This document shows, piece by piece, positions 32,742 through 42,410 of a stretch of 64,000 nt of DNA. Numbering within the stretch: position 1 is the first letter of the stretch; each line of letters opens with the position of its first letter. Origin of the DNA: Candidatus Nanopelagicus abundans (lineage in GTDB: Bacteria > Actinomycetota > Actinomycetes > Nanopelagicales > Nanopelagicaceae); assembly GCF_002288305.1 (NCBI RefSeq), contig NZ_CP016779.1:1-64000 (forward strand), written 5' to 3'. Position numbers and translations under genes: made by a program. Under the pieces are notes generated by a model, which saw nothing but the letters and a program-made list of their open reading frames with translations, did no database searches and was not told the origin of the DNA.

Positions 32742-33593
32742 ATGAAACAATATATATCGCTAATGAAGTTGCGAGTTGTTGAACTTTTATTAGTAACAAC
32801 TGTGCCAGCACTTTTTCTAGCAACTAATGGCATACCGGACTTATCTTTAACTTTTTGGAGTTTATTAGGTGGCACATTAGCCGCCGGGGGCGCTAATGCT
32901 TTTAATATGGTAATCGAATCCGATACTGATAAATTAATGAAGCGCACTGCAAATCGTCCAATTTCAACGGGACAAATTTCAAAAAGAAATGCACTTTTAT
33001 TCTCTTCAATTATTTCACTGCTTTCATTAGCAATTTTTTATATTTTTACTACTGAATTAGCTACTGTACTAACTGCACTAGCAATCATCTTTTATGTTTT
33101 TGGGTACACAATTGCGCTTAAGCGCCATACCTCACAAAATATAGTTTGGGGTGGGATTGCTGGGTGCATGCCGGTATTAATCGGGCAAGCTGCAGTTACA
33201 AACTCATTAACTGCTACATCTTGGCTATTTTTTCTTTTAATATTTTTTTGGACCCCCCCACATTTTTGGGCCCTAGCCGTTAGATACAAGGATGATTATG
33301 CAGCCGCTGGCATACCTATGTTGCCGGTAGTTGCTCCAATTAGATCTGTGATAAATCAGATGTGGTTTCACTCACTAGCGATGGTAATTGTTTCACTACT
33401 TGTGATTAGAAGTGCTGGGCTAAGTAATTGGCTATTTGTAATTACTTTATTACTTATTGTTGGCTGGAAGCGGCAGTTAATTAAATTAACTAAGCAGCCA
33501 AGTGAGGTAAATGCTGGCAAATTATTCCAAGCATCAATCATATTTCTCAGTATTTACTCATTTTTGCTAGTACTCGGTGTATTGCTTAAGTAG
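32742..33593 (+). CDS. ctaB: Protoheme IX farnesyltransferase (heme O synthase)
   Basis: CtaB attaches a farnesyl group to heme b, giving heme O for terminal oxidases. The 283-residue membrane protein has about eight helices and the prenyltransferase Asp-rich motif ESDTDKLMKRTANRP. YTIALKRHTSQNIVWGG and FFWTPPHFWALAVRYKDDY match the family. It sits 36 bases after dacB, with TAGGGT (32727-32732) as a possible promoter. It implies an aerobic respiratory chain with a heme-copper oxidase. Confidence 0.96.
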   Translation: MKQYISLMKLRVVELLLVTTVPALFLATNGIPDLSLTFWSLLGGTLAAGGANAFNMVIESDTDKLMKRTANRPISTGQISKRNALLFSSIISLLSLAIFYIFTTELATVLTALAIIFYVFGYTIALKRHTSQNIVWGGIAGCMPVLIGQAAVTNSLTATSWLFFLLIFFWTPPHFWALAVRYKDDYAAAGIPMLPVVAPIRSVINQMWFHSLAMVIVSLLVIRSAGLSNWLFVITLLLIVGWKRQLIKLTKQPSEVNAGKLFQASIIFLSIYSFLLVLGVLLK

Positions 33594-33612
33594 TTTTCAC
33601 ACTATTTAATGG

Positions 33613-33618
33613 GATAAT
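33613..33618 (+). promoter_or_regulatory. Leaderless-type -10 element for the ABC operon
   Basis: GATAAT is followed by six bases and the ATG at 33625. No ribosome binding sequence is present, so a leaderless mRNA is predicted for the ABC/NlpC operon. Confidence 0.55.
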
Positions 33619-33624
33619 TTTCCC

Positions 33625-34530
33625 ATGTCCTCCCCTCTAGCAATTGATGTTGCCGATTTATCTAAAAAATATGGCGAGCGAATGGCGCTTTCACACGCAA
33701 ATTTTGAAGTGCCGATGGGAAGTATTTGCGGCTTTGTCGGCCCCAATGGTTCTGGTAAAACTACAACAATAAGAATGCTACTTGGATTAATCTCACCTAC
33801 AACTGGTAGCGGACATGTGTTAGGTGAATCAATAACACATCCAGAGAAATATTTGCCAAGAGTTGGCGCAATGATTGAAGGCCCAGCTTTTTATCCAGCG
33901 CTGACTGGTAATCAGAATTTAACGGTACTAGCAAAACTAGGTGGCTTTGATACTAAATCTATCCAAGGCTTACTTGATTTAGTTGAGCTAGGAGATCGTG
34001 GAGATTCAAAGTATAAAACTTATTCATTGGGTATGAAACAAAGATTAGGAATTGCAGCGGCATTACTACCAAATCCAAAGCTATTGGTATTAGATGAACC
34101 AACAAATGGTTTAGATCCAGCCGGAATTCAGGAGATTAGAAATCTACTCCGTAAGTTAGCTAACTCAGGTACTACAGTTTTTATCTCATCTCATCTTTTA
34201 TCTGAAATTGAAGTAATTAGTGATTATTTAGTGATGCTTAGATTAGGAAAGGTAATTTTTTCTGGTAAAACAAGTCAGTTACTAGCTAAACAACAACCAG
34301 TTATTGTGGCAAAGCCTGAAAAATCTAGTGATTTAAATAAGTTATTAACGATTGCAAAAGAAGCAGGCCATGAGTGCACAATAGTTGGCGAAAGCGTTCA
34401 TGTAACCGGCGCCAGTGAATATGCTGCAAAGTTTAATAAGGCAGCCTTTGATGCTGGTGTTGTATTAGAAACTCTTACTCCGGTTCGACCATCACTTGAA
34501 GATACGTTTTTTGAAATGACAGGTGAGTAA
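33625..34530 (+). CDS. ABC transporter ATP-binding protein (ABC-2/drug-efflux type)
   Basis: The 301-residue protein is a single ABC ATPase. It has Walker A GPNGSGKTTT, signature SLGMKQRLGIAAALL, Walker B LLVLDEPTNGLDP, the switch histidine in FISSHLL and a roughly 80-residue C-terminal regulatory extension. It resembles BcrA/CcmA-type ATPases that pair with ABC-2 permeases. It overlaps the permease gene by one base and heads a three-gene coupled run ending in an NlpC/P60 hydrolase. Confidence 0.95.
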   Translation: MSSPLAIDVADLSKKYGERMALSHANFEVPMGSICGFVGPNGSGKTTTIRMLLGLISPTTGSGHVLGESITHPEKYLPRVGAMIEGPAFYPALTGNQNLTVLAKLGGFDTKSIQGLLDLVELGDRGDSKYKTYSLGMKQRLGIAAALLPNPKLLVLDEPTNGLDPAGIQEIRNLLRKLANSGTTVFISSHLLSEIEVISDYLVMLRLGKVIFSGKTSQLLAKQQPVIVAKPEKSSDLNKLLTIAKEAGHECTIVGESVHVTGASEYAAKFNKAAFDAGVVLETLTPVRPSLEDTFFEMTGE

Positions 34531-35321
34531 TGATTAATGTAGTCAGAGCAGAGTTAACTAAGCTACGCCGGCCATCCCTATCTCTTTCCACAATTGCAGC
34601 AGTTACTTTTGTAATTGGGTTAGTAACTTCTTTACTATTTTTATTAGTTGATTCACCAGAAGGTAATGGCGAGCGAGGAATAAGAATTGGTAGAGATGTT
34701 TTATCACTTGCCACCGGTGTTTCAATTGGATTTAGCAACTCAGCTGGCTTACTCGGAATAGTTGCTCTTTGTATCTTTGCTGCTCAAACAGCTCAGGAGT
34801 ACACCTACGGCACATTACGTAATTTATTAGTACGCCAGCCATCTAGAATGAAAATTTTAATTGGAAAATTAATATCAATGAAGTTATTTGCAATCGTCAT
34901 GGTTGCCCTAGCTGCAATTTTATCGGTAGCACTTTCTTACTTATTTGCTGGAGTTAAAGACATATCAACAGCTGCATGGGCAAGCTCTGAAGCGAATGCA
35001 GCACTTGCTCGCACATTTATAAATGTGTTAATTGCCACGATCGGGTATGGAATATTTGGAATGATTTTAGGTTTACTTTTCAGATCACCAATTTCTGCTA
35101 TCTCTATCGGTGTTATTTGGAACCTAATTATTGAGGGCTTATTATCTGCATTCGTTACAAATATTGATCGATACTTTCCAGGTCAATTACTTTCAATAGT
35201 TGCCCAGGGTGGCAGCGCGAAAGTTTCCTATCAGTATGCGTTAATTACCTCCTATGGATTTTTACTTGCGGGGCTCCTTATTGTGGCTGTTTTATTTAAA
35301 CGACGAGATGTGGCAAATTAA
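34530..35321 (+). CDS. ABC-2 type permease
   Basis: The 263-residue protein has six hydrophobic segments. The pattern AAQTAQEYTYGTLRNLLVRQPSRMKILIGK is typical of ABC-2 permeases; it is described here as AQEYTYGTLRNLL followed by a basic loop. It partners the upstream ATPase. Its stop overlaps the NlpC/P60 start by one base. Substrate unknown; export or mechanical signalling to the cell wall are both possible. Confidence 0.88.
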   Translation: MINVVRAELTKLRRPSLSLSTIAAVTFVIGLVTSLLFLLVDSPEGNGERGIRIGRDVLSLATGVSIGFSNSAGLLGIVALCIFAAQTAQEYTYGTLRNLLVRQPSRMKILIGKLISMKLFAIVMVALAAILSVALSYLFAGVKDISTAAWASSEANAALARTFINVLIATIGYGIFGMILGLLFRSPISAISIGVIWNLIIEGLLSAFVTNIDRYFPGQLLSIVAQGGSAKVSYQYALITSYGFLLAGLLIVAVLFKRRDVAN

Positions 35322-36514
35322 TGAATAAAAAAATTCTTATTATAATTTTAGTATTTGCACTTATGCCAACTACGGCGTTAGCTGCTCCACCAAAGCCAAC
35401 TCAGGCTCAAATTGATGCGGCAAAAAAGATTGAGGCTGAGAAAAAAGCTGCTGCAGATGCTGCTGCTAAAAAACTTAATTCAGCAAAGAAAACTCTAAAT
35501 CAATTAACTTCAATCGCATTAGCAAAACGTAAGATTTATGTTGCTGCTCAAAATGATCTAAAACGCAAAACCAACCAGGCAGAAATTGCAATGAAGCATC
35601 TACAAATAGCTCAAGCTTCAGTTAGCACTGGTAAGAGAAACATTGGGAAACTTGCTGCCAATGCTTATGTAATGGGCGGCGGCTTTACCGATCTTGATTC
35701 TTTACTTAACGCTGACGGTCCCCAGGATTTGGCAGATCGCCTAAGTGCGCTAGACACATTAGGGGAAAATAATTCAAATGCATTAGATAGATTTAAATCA
35801 GCTGAGGTAGTTGCATCTAATGCTCAAGAAGCGGCTGATATAGCAAAGAAGGCACAAGAGGTTGCCACAGTAAAAGTTGCTGCCGCTAAGAAAGAAGCTG
35901 ATCAAGCAGCAGCAATGCAGCAAGATGAGGTTGATAAATTACAATCAGTTCAAGATAAATTAGCAAAAGAGTTAGCAGTTGCCCAAAAAACTCGACTAAC
36001 ACTTGAACAACAACGACAACTTGCATTACTTGAAGAGGCAAATGCTGGCCGAGCAATTCTTACTCCAAATCAATCAAAGATTTGGCCAGATATCGGATTC
36101 ACTGGAAGAAGTACTACTAGAGCAACAGAGGCAATGCGAATAGCTGCAGTTGCATATTCAGCAAAGCAGGTTAACGCAGGAAAGAAATATGTTTGGGGAG
36201 ATGAGGGACCAAATACTTTTGATTGTTCAGGGTTAATTTATGCCGCTTATAGATCAGCCGGTCTTGGTTGGCCTAATTGGGATCGACTTAACTCATCCCT
36301 ATATTGGGTTGCGACAAAACGTGTGCCAATTTCTGAACTAGTTCCAGGAGATCTACTCTTTTATTCTTACAAAGGAACAGTTAGCACAATTCACCATATG
36401 TCTATTTATGCTGGTGATGGCATGATGTGGGAAGCGCACAATAAAGATAAAGATCTTATGTTTTCAAGCATATATAGTGTTAAGGGTTTAATGCCATACG
36501 GGGGTCGGGTCTAA
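35321..36514 (+). CDS. Secreted NlpC/P60 peptidoglycan hydrolase with coiled coil
   Basis: The 397-residue protein has a signal peptide (about 1-21, ending in ALA) and a long Ala/Lys-rich coiled coil (about 30-240). Its C-terminal NlpC/P60 cysteine peptidase has Cys302 in NTFDCSGLIYAAY and the histidine His359 in IHHMSIYAG; the third residue is probably His near 378 in WEAHNK. Such proteins cleave peptidoglycan stem peptides during division, like RipA and RipC of mycobacteria. The coiled coil usually keeps the enzyme inactive until it is remodelled. Translational coupling to an ABC permease recalls FtsEX-hydrolase control. Confidence 0.93.
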   Translation: MNKKILIIILVFALMPTTALAAPPKPTQAQIDAAKKIEAEKKAAADAAAKKLNSAKKTLNQLTSIALAKRKIYVAAQNDLKRKTNQAEIAMKHLQIAQASVSTGKRNIGKLAANAYVMGGGFTDLDSLLNADGPQDLADRLSALDTLGENNSNALDRFKSAEVVASNAQEAADIAKKAQEVATVKVAAAKKEADQAAAMQQDEVDKLQSVQDKLAKELAVAQKTRLTLEQQRQLALLEEANAGRAILTPNQSKIWPDIGFTGRSTTRATEAMRIAAVAYSAKQVNAGKKYVWGDEGPNTFDCSGLIYAAYRSAGLGWPNWDRLNSSLYWVATKRVPISELVPGDLLFYSYKGTVSTIHHMSIYAGDGMMWEAHNKDKDLMFSSIYSVKGLMPYGGRV

Positions 36515-36517
36515 ACT
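36512..36517 (+). promoter_or_regulatory. Possible internal -10 element for tilS
   Basis: TAAACT overlaps the stop codon of the NlpC/P60 gene and ends seven bases before the tilS ATG at 36525. This is one base more than the leaderless pattern seen elsewhere. No ribosome site is evident. Confidence 0.35.
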
Positions 36518-36524
36518 TCTCGGT

Positions 36525-37484
36525 ATGAACACCGTGGCTAGCACATCACTGTGGGAGATCCGTAAAGCGGTAAAGCCTTGGCTAGAAAATATATCTGAAA
36601 CAATTTTATTTGGTTGTTCAGGTGGTGCTGATTCTATGGCAATGGCACTAGCACTTTTTATTGAAGCAAATGGTGTAAAAATTATTCCAGTAGTTGTTGA
36701 TCATGGTTTACAAGATGGTTCAGCTGAAATTGCTGCGCAAACTATTACTAAATTAAAAAAGATTGGTTATACCCAAATCGAATCAGCAGTTGCTCAAGTA
36801 ACTCTAACTGATGGATTAGAAGCATCTGCCAGAAGAGCGCGGTATCAAATCTTTAATCAATTCATTGATACTTATCGACCAAAGTATTTCTTTTTAGCTC
36901 ATACACTAAATGATCAAGCCGAGAATGTTTTATTAGGTCTTGCCAGGGGATCTGGCGCAAGATCTTTATCGGGTATGGCTATTGAAAATAATATTTATGT
37001 AAGGCCGATGTTAAAAATCGATAGACAAACCACTATCACTGCCTGCCAAGAAGGCGGTGTTGAAATTTGGTCTGATCCGCATAATGAAGATTTAAGATTT
37101 ACAAGAGTTCGTGTCCGTAAAAATGTTTTGCCAACATTAGAAGAAAATCTTGGCCCTGGTATTACACAAGCATTAGTAAGAAGTGCTGATTTACTCCGCG
37201 ATGATGCTGATGCATTAGATGGTTTTGCAAATGAATTTTTTACACAAATTGATTGGATGAATATAAAGGTTAATGATTTAGAGCGCTTGCCAAAAGCAAT
37301 TCGAAGTAGAGTATTAAGACTTGCTATTTATAAAGCGGGTTCACCTGCTGGCTCCCTATCAGCTGAACATATTGCATCTGCTGAGGCGTTAATTTCTGAT
37401 TGGCATGGTCAAAAAGAGGTGGCCTTACCCGGGAATGTGAAGCTTTGGCGAAATTCGGGCACAATATCCCTTTCAAGCCAATAA
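36525..37484 (+). CDS. tilS: tRNA(Ile)-lysidine synthase
   Basis: TilS converts C34 of the CAT-anticodon tRNA-Ile to lysidine, allowing it to read AUA. The 319-residue protein has the N-type PP-loop SGGADSM near residue 30, the ASARRARY block and LAHTLNDQAENVLLGLARGSG, all diagnostic. The C-terminal part is short, as in other actinobacteria. It heads the usual tilS-hpt-ftsH-folE order and starts 10 bases after the NlpC/P60 stop. Confidence 0.96.
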   Translation: MNTVASTSLWEIRKAVKPWLENISETILFGCSGGADSMAMALALFIEANGVKIIPVVVDHGLQDGSAEIAAQTITKLKKIGYTQIESAVAQVTLTDGLEASARRARYQIFNQFIDTYRPKYFFLAHTLNDQAENVLLGLARGSGARSLSGMAIENNIYVRPMLKIDRQTTITACQEGGVEIWSDPHNEDLRFTRVRVRKNVLPTLEENLGPGITQALVRSADLLRDDADALDGFANEFFTQIDWMNIKVNDLERLPKAIRSRVLRLAIYKAGSPAGSLSAEHIASAEALISDWHGQKEVALPGNVKLWRNSGTISLSSQ

Positions 37485-37496
37485 ATAAGGAGTGAT

Positions 37497-38048
37497 GTGG
37501 ATCTATTAAAGCTCGGCAATGACATTGAAAGAGTTGTTGTAAGCGAGGAACAGATTCAGACTCGTTTAAAAGAATTGGCTAAACAAGTTGAAAAAGATTA
37601 TGAAGGTAAGGATTTAGTTTTAGTTGGTGTATTAAAAGGTGCGGTAATGGCAATGGCAGATTTTTCTCGCCATCTACAGCGCCATGTTGATATGGACTGG
37701 ATGGCAGTTTCATCTTATGGAGCCGGTACAAAATCAAGTGGTGTAGTTAGAATTTTAAAAGATTTAGATAATGATATTTTAGGTAGAAATGTTTTAATCA
37801 TTGAAGATATTTTAGATACCGGTTTAACACTTTCCTGGCTAACTGAAAACCTACTTTCTAGAGGAGCCAAATCTGTTGCCGTTTTAACTGTACTTCGTAA
37901 GCCAGATGCAGCCACTGTGAAGGTAGAAGCTAAATATGTAGGCTTTGATATACCAAGTGAGTTTGTGGTTGGTTATGGCCTAGATTTTGATCAGAAGTAT
38001 CGAAATCTGCCGTTTATTGGCGTTCTTGCCAAACACCTTTATTCTTAA
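37497..38048 (+). CDS. hpt: Hypoxanthine phosphoribosyltransferase
   Basis: Hpt salvages hypoxanthine and guanine to IMP and GMP using PRPP. The 183-residue protein has LVGVLKGAVMAMADF, the acidic VLIIEDILDTGLTL PRPP loop and the C-terminal FVVGYGLDFDQKYRNLPFIG, all normal for the family. The start is GTG at 37497 behind AAGGAG. It sits between tilS and ftsH as is usual. Together with the NCS1 permease and GuaB1 it makes up a purine-salvage capacity in this window. Confidence 0.96.
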   Translation: MDLLKLGNDIERVVVSEEQIQTRLKELAKQVEKDYEGKDLVLVGVLKGAVMAMADFSRHLQRHVDMDWMAVSSYGAGTKSSGVVRILKDLDNDILGRNVLIIEDILDTGLTLSWLTENLLSRGAKSVAVLTVLRKPDAATVKVEAKYVGFDIPSEFVVGYGLDFDQKYRNLPFIGVLAKHLYS

Positions 38049-38083
38049 GCCCCCAAGCGGCTTTAAGAAAGTGATGAAACTAA

Positions 38084-40153
38084 GTGGCGCAAAAGAAAAA
38101 GCTAAAAGTTCCTAAAATTAAGGGAATAAAAAGTGGCAAGAAGCCGACTAAGCCATCACCTGCATTAATTAGAAAAATTTTGCGTGGGCCACTATTTTGG
38201 ATAGTTGCAGCATTAATTACCGTAAGTATTTTTGGTCAGATTTCAACAACCGGTAAAGAATTTATAAAAGTTGAAACTTCAACTATTTTAAATGAGATTT
38301 CAAAAGATAATGTTAAGTCGGCAATTGTTATTGATCGTGATCAAAAAGTTAGAGTTGTATTAAAAGATGGCGAATTTGTCGAAGGAGCCTCTAAATTAGA
38401 AGCTTCTTACATTAAAGGCCAGGAAGCATTAATTGTCGAATTATTAACAAGTAATCCTCCAACCACAACATGGGATATTGAAGTCCCTAAGCAATCATTT
38501 TTTGTTTCACTTATCTTAAGTATTCTTCCAATACTTTTAATTATTTTCTTACTGCTGTTATTTATGGGTGGCGGTCAAGGTGGAAGAGTGTTCTCATTTG
38601 GAAAGTCTCGAGCTAAGTTACAAAACAAAGAGATGCCTACAAACACATTTGAGGATGTGGCTGGCGCCAATGAAGCAGTTGCTGAACTTCGCGAGATAAA
38701 AGATTTCCTTGCTAGCCCAGATAAATACAAAGCCATTGGTGCAAAGATTCCAAAGGGCGTACTACTTTATGGCCCTCCAGGAACTGGTAAGACATTACTT
38801 GCTAGAGCGGTAGCCGGTGAGGCAAAGGTTCCATTTTATTCAATATCTGGTTCAGAATTTGTAGAAATGTTTGTTGGTGTTGGAGCTTCAAGAGTTAGAG
38901 ATTTATTTGCCCAAGCAAAACAAAATGCACCAGCAATTGTTTTTATCGATGAGATTGATGCGGTTGGTCGCCAGCGCGGTGCCGGTCTTGGTGGTGGAAA
39001 TGATGAGCGCGAGCAAACTTTAAATCAGTTACTTGTTGAGATGGATGGCTTTGAAGCTAACGGGCAAGTGATTTTAATTGCTGCGACTAATCGACCAGAT
39101 GTTTTAGATCCTGCTTTACTACGTCCAGGTAGATTTGATCGACAAATAACCGTCGATAGACCAGACTTAAAGGGACGTGCTGCAATTCTTACCGTGCATG
39201 CAAAAGATAAACCAATTGCTAAAGATGTTGATCTAACATCATATGCAAAACGCACTCCTGGATTTACCGGTGCTGATTTAGCAAATGTATTAAATGAAGC
39301 AGCATTGTTGGCAGCACGAGAAGATCGCCGAACAATTAGAAATTCAGACTTAGATGAAGCAATTGATCGAGTCATGGCAGGCCCACAAAAAGTTTCACGT
39401 TTAATGACAGAAGAAGAGCGAAGAATTACTGCTTATCATGAAGGAGGCCACGCATTAGTTGCGCACGCACTTCCTCATACAGATCCTGTTCATAAAGTAA
39501 CAATCATGCCAAGAGGTCGTGCACTTGGTTATACAATGGTGCTACCTGATGAAGATCGTTATGCAGTAACTAGAAATCAAATGCTTGATCAACTTGCATA
39601 CACAATGGGTGGTAGAGCTGCGGAAGAATTAATATTTCATGATCCAACAACTGGTGCTTCTAATGACATTGAGAAGGCAACTAATTTAGCTAGGGCGATG
39701 GTTACACAATATGGAATGACACAACGATTGGGCGCTATAAAACTTGGCATCTCAGATTCTCAACCATTTTTAGGTCGGGATTATGGACACCAACGAGATT
39801 ATTCAGAAAATGTTGCAGCAATTGTAGATAGTGAAATTAGAGAGATGATTGAAAATGCCCATCAAGAAGCATTTGATGTCTTAGTTGCTAATCGTGAAAC
39901 TTTAGACAGATTAGTCGAAGAGTTACTTGAGAATGAAACCCTAAATAAAGAAGAGATAGCAACTATTTTTAAGCGAGTAAAAAAAGTTAAGCCAAGAGCA
40001 GCTTGGACTGGCTCACAAAATAGAACACCATCTAATCAACCGCCAGTTGCATTAAAACCTGCAAAAGTTAAAGTAGTTGAAGAGGACAAAGCAGTTAAGA
40101 AATCAGCTACTAAAAAAAGTGATAAAGACATAAGCAAAGATGTAAATGAGTGA
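38084..40153 (+). CDS. ftsH: ATP-dependent zinc metalloprotease FtsH
   Basis: FtsH is a membrane-anchored hexameric AAA+ protease that degrades misfolded membrane and regulatory proteins. The 689 residues show two membrane segments (about 37-57 and 140-165), Walker A GPPGTGKT, Walker [10 protein letters not shown], the second region of homology with two arginines ([13 protein letters not shown]), and the zinc site HEGGH. The start is GTG at 38084 and the N-terminal extension is basic. The C-terminus is Lys-rich. It overlaps folE by eight bases. Confidence 0.98.
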   Translation: MAQKKKLKVPKIKGIKSGKKPTKPSPALIRKILRGPLFWIVAALITVSIFGQISTTGKEFIKVETSTILNEISKDNVKSAIVIDRDQKVRVVLKDGEFVEGASKLEASYIKGQEALIVELLTSNPPTTTWDIEVPKQSFFVSLILSILPILLIIFLLLLFMGGGQGGRVFSFGKSRAKLQNKEMPTNTFEDVAGANEAVAELREIKDFLASPDKYKAIGAKIPKGVLLYGPPGTGKTLLARAVAGEAKVPFYSISGSEFVEMFVGVGASRVRDLFAQAKQNAPAIVFIDEIDAVGRQRGAGLGGGNDEREQTLNQLLVEMDGFEANGQVILIAATNRPDVLDPALLRPGRFDRQITVDRPDLKGRAAILTVHAKDKPIAKDVDLTSYAKRTPGFTGADLANVLNEAALLAAREDRRTIRNSDLDEAIDRVMAGPQKVSRLMTEEERRITAYHEGGHALVAHALPHTDPVHKVTIMPRGRALGYTMVLPDEDRYAVTRNQMLDQLAYTMGGRAAEELIFHDPTTGASNDIEKATNLARAMVTQYGMTQRLGAIKLGISDSQPFLGRDYGHQRDYSENVAAIVDSEIREMIENAHQEAFDVLVANRETLDRLVEELLENETLNKEEIATIFKRVKKVKPRAAWTGSQNRTPSNQPPVALKPAKVKVVEEDKAVKKSATKKSDKDISKDVNE

Positions 40154-40766
40154 GGTTAACTCCGTATCGATGGGGCCAAATGATGGTGGTGCCAAACAGG
40201 AGTTTGATCAAGTGCGTGCAGAAAAAGCTGTAACTGAATTACTACATGCTTTAGGCGAGGATCCAAACCGAGATGGTTTAAAAGATACCCCAAAGAGAGT
40301 TGCTAAGGCACTTGCTGAAAACTTTGCTGGTCTTTGGCAAAAACCTAAAGATGTTTTATCTACTACTTTTGATATTGGTCATAAAGAGTTGGTAATTGTA
40401 AGAGAGATTGAGGTTTTTTCTCATTGCGAGCATCACCTAACACCTTTTCATGGCGTAGCCCATATTGGTTATATTCCTGGAGAAAGTGGAAAAATTACTG
40501 GAATATCAAAATTAGCACGCCTTGTTGATATGTATTCACGGCGCCCACAAGTACAAGAAAGATTAACGTCACAAATTGCTGATGCACTAGTTGAAATTCT
40601 GCAACCAGGTGGCGTAATTGTAATTATTGATTGTGAACATCTATGTATGTCTATGCGAGGAGTTAGAAAGTCACAAGCACGCACCACAACAAGTGCAGTT
40701 CGTGGTCAACTTTTAAATCCAGCAACGAGAGCTGAAGCAATCTCTTTAATTAACCAAAGCAGGTAA
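40146..40766 (+). CDS. folE: GTP cyclohydrolase I
   Basis: FolE makes dihydroneopterin triphosphate from GTP, the first step of folate synthesis. The 206-residue protein shows the zinc/catalytic motif [13 protein letters not shown], then GLSKL-like [20 protein letters not shown] and the second cysteine in [13 protein letters not shown]. It begins within the end of ftsH and leads the fol operon. Confidence 0.97.
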   Translation: MSEVNSVSMGPNDGGAKQEFDQVRAEKAVTELLHALGEDPNRDGLKDTPKRVAKALAENFAGLWQKPKDVLSTTFDIGHKELVIVREIEVFSHCEHHLTPFHGVAHIGYIPGESGKITGISKLARLVDMYSRRPQVQERLTSQIADALVEILQPGGVIVIIDCEHLCMSMRGVRKSQARTTTSAVRGQLLNPATRAEAISLINQSR

Positions 40767-40768
40767 TT

Positions 40769-41566
40769 ATGAGTCGCACGGTTGTAATGGGGATATTAAA
40801 TATCACACCAGATTCATTCGCTGATGGTGGTAAGTATTTATCTAAAGACGATGCAGTTACTGGTGGCCGTCGCTTAGTGGTTGAGGGCGCTGACATTATT
40901 GATGTTGGTGGTGAATCTACTAGACCAGGTGCTGAGCGAGTTAGTGAAACAGAAGAATTAAAAAGAGTAATCCCAGTAATTAAAGAGTTAGTAAAAGATG
41001 GGGCTGTAGTAAGTGTTGACACTATGCGCGCGGAAGTGGCTAAAGAAGCAATTGCGGTAGGTGCTACATATATTAATGATGTGAGCGGTGGTCTTGCTGA
41101 TGAAAAAATGGCAAAAGTAATTGCGTCAAATCCGAAAGTGCAATACATAGTTATGCATTGGCGTGGGCATTCAAAGAATATGCAAGACCAAGCTATTTAT
41201 AAAGATGCTGTTAAAGAGGTTAAAGAGGAGTTAGATGAGCGGGTCTCATCTCTTTTAAAAGCTGGAGTTTCTAACGAGCAAATAATTTTAGATCCTGGAA
41301 TTGGTTTTGCAAAAGAGAGTGAACATAACTGGCAGATCCTGCAAAATATTGATCGAATCCAATTACTTGGCTACCCACTTCTTGTTGGTGTATCTAGAAA
41401 AAGATTTTTAGGTGAACTAATTAATGCTAAAGACCCAAATGACAGAGAAGCAGCCACAATCGCATTAACAACTGAGTTGGCTCGTCTTAAAGTTTGGGGC
41501 GTGCGAACACATGCAGTCAAGGCTCACCAGGATGCAATTTCTGTTATTGAGCGGATGCGTAAATGA
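40769..41566 (+). CDS. folP: Dihydropteroate synthase
   Basis: FolP condenses hydroxymethyl-dihydropterin pyrophosphate with p-aminobenzoate; sulfonamides inhibit it. The 265-residue TIM barrel starts MSRTVVMGILNITPDSFADG. It shows the signature DVGGESTRPGAERV and the sulfa-loop region, plus LDPGIGFAKESEHNW. It starts two bases after folE and overlaps folB by four. Confidence 0.97.
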   Translation: MSRTVVMGILNITPDSFADGGKYLSKDDAVTGGRRLVVEGADIIDVGGESTRPGAERVSETEELKRVIPVIKELVKDGAVVSVDTMRAEVAKEAIAVGATYINDVSGGLADEKMAKVIASNPKVQYIVMHWRGHSKNMQDQAIYKDAVKEVKEELDERVSSLLKAGVSNEQIILDPGIGFAKESEHNWQILQNIDRIQLLGYPLLVGVSRKRFLGELINAKDPNDREAATIALTTELARLKVWGVRTHAVKAHQDAISVIERMRK

Positions 41567-41919
41567 GTGATCTAATTAAAATTACTGGATTAAGCGCAAA
41601 AGGTTTTCACGGAGTATTAGATAGTGAAAAACGTAGAGGACAAAAGTTTATTGTTGATATTGAAATGAGTGTGAGCATTGGTAATTTAAAGGACGATTTA
41701 AATAAAACAGTAAATTATGCTCAGGCAGCGCAACTAATCCAAGACCAAATAACTGGAAAGCCAGTTGAATTAATTGAAACTTTGGCAGAAAATATTGCAA
41801 AAACTCTATTAAAAGAGTTCAAAAAAGTTAAAGAAGTAAAAGTAATTGTTCATAAACCTAAGGCGCCAATATCTTTAAAGTTTACAGACATTTCTGTTGA
41901 GATAACTCGCAAAAGATGA
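41563..41919 (+). CDS. folB: Dihydroneopterin aldolase
   Basis: FolB cleaves dihydroneopterin to hydroxymethyl-dihydropterin and glycolaldehyde. The 118-residue protein has the conserved GFHGVLDSEKRRGQKFIVD, the pterin-binding glutamate in VELIETLAENIA and KPKAPI near the end. It overlaps folP and folK by ATGA junctions, so translation of the run is coupled. Confidence 0.96.
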   Translation: MSDLIKITGLSAKGFHGVLDSEKRRGQKFIVDIEMSVSIGNLKDDLNKTVNYAQAAQLIQDQITGKPVELIETLAENIAKTLLKEFKKVKEVKVIVHKPKAPISLKFTDISVEITRKR

Positions 41920-42371
41920 AAGCTGTAGTTGCGCTAGGTTCAAATCTCGGTAACTGTAAGGAAAACTTAAATATTGCAATTAATCATCTTCATTTAATAT
42001 TAGATAATTTAATAGTTTCACCCTATACCCAGACAAAACCAGTGGGAGGACCCAAGCAAGATGATTTTATTAATGCAGTTGCAGTAGGGCAATGCCAACT
42101 ATCTGCAGTTGATTTACTTACAAAATTACTTTCAACAGAAGAACAAATGGGTAGAGTCAGAGATATTAAGTGGGGCCCTAGAGTGATTGACCTTGATTTA
42201 ATTGTCTATGGTGAGCAAATCATTAATTCAGATTTCCTAAAACTGCCCCACCCACTAGCTAAATCTAGAGAATTTGTCTTAACTCCTTGGTTTGCAATTG
42301 ATCCAGAAGGGGAAATACCAGGCGCCGGCAAGATTAAATCTCTTTTGGCATCTTTGAATAGTCAGCGTTAA
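41916..42371 (+). CDS. folK: HPPK: hydroxymethyldihydropterin pyrophosphokinase
   Basis: FolK transfers pyrophosphate from ATP to hydroxymethyl-dihydropterin. The 151-residue protein has VALGSNLGN, the QDDFINAVA pterin-contact block and the magnesium-binding signature GPRVIDLDLIVYG. It ends 39 bases before panC. In many actinobacteria DUF3180 and a Rossmann-fold protein gene follow; both are missing here. Confidence 0.96.
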   Translation: MKAVVALGSNLGNCKENLNIAINHLHLILDNLIVSPYTQTKPVGGPKQDDFINAVAVGQCQLSAVDLLTKLLSTEEQMGRVRDIKWGPRVIDLDLIVYGEQIINSDFLKLPHPLAKSREFVLTPWFAIDPEGEIPGAGKIKSLLASLNSQR

Positions 42372-42410
42372 ACTTATCTTCTAGCCCGGTACCCGGAAAG
42401 GACTGGAGCC

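Noticed and set aside
38044-38067. Hairpin between hpt and ftsH as a terminator
   Set aside because: CTTAAGCC and GGCTTTAAG pair with a bulge, but no T-run follows and the genes are normally co-transcribed; not convincing.
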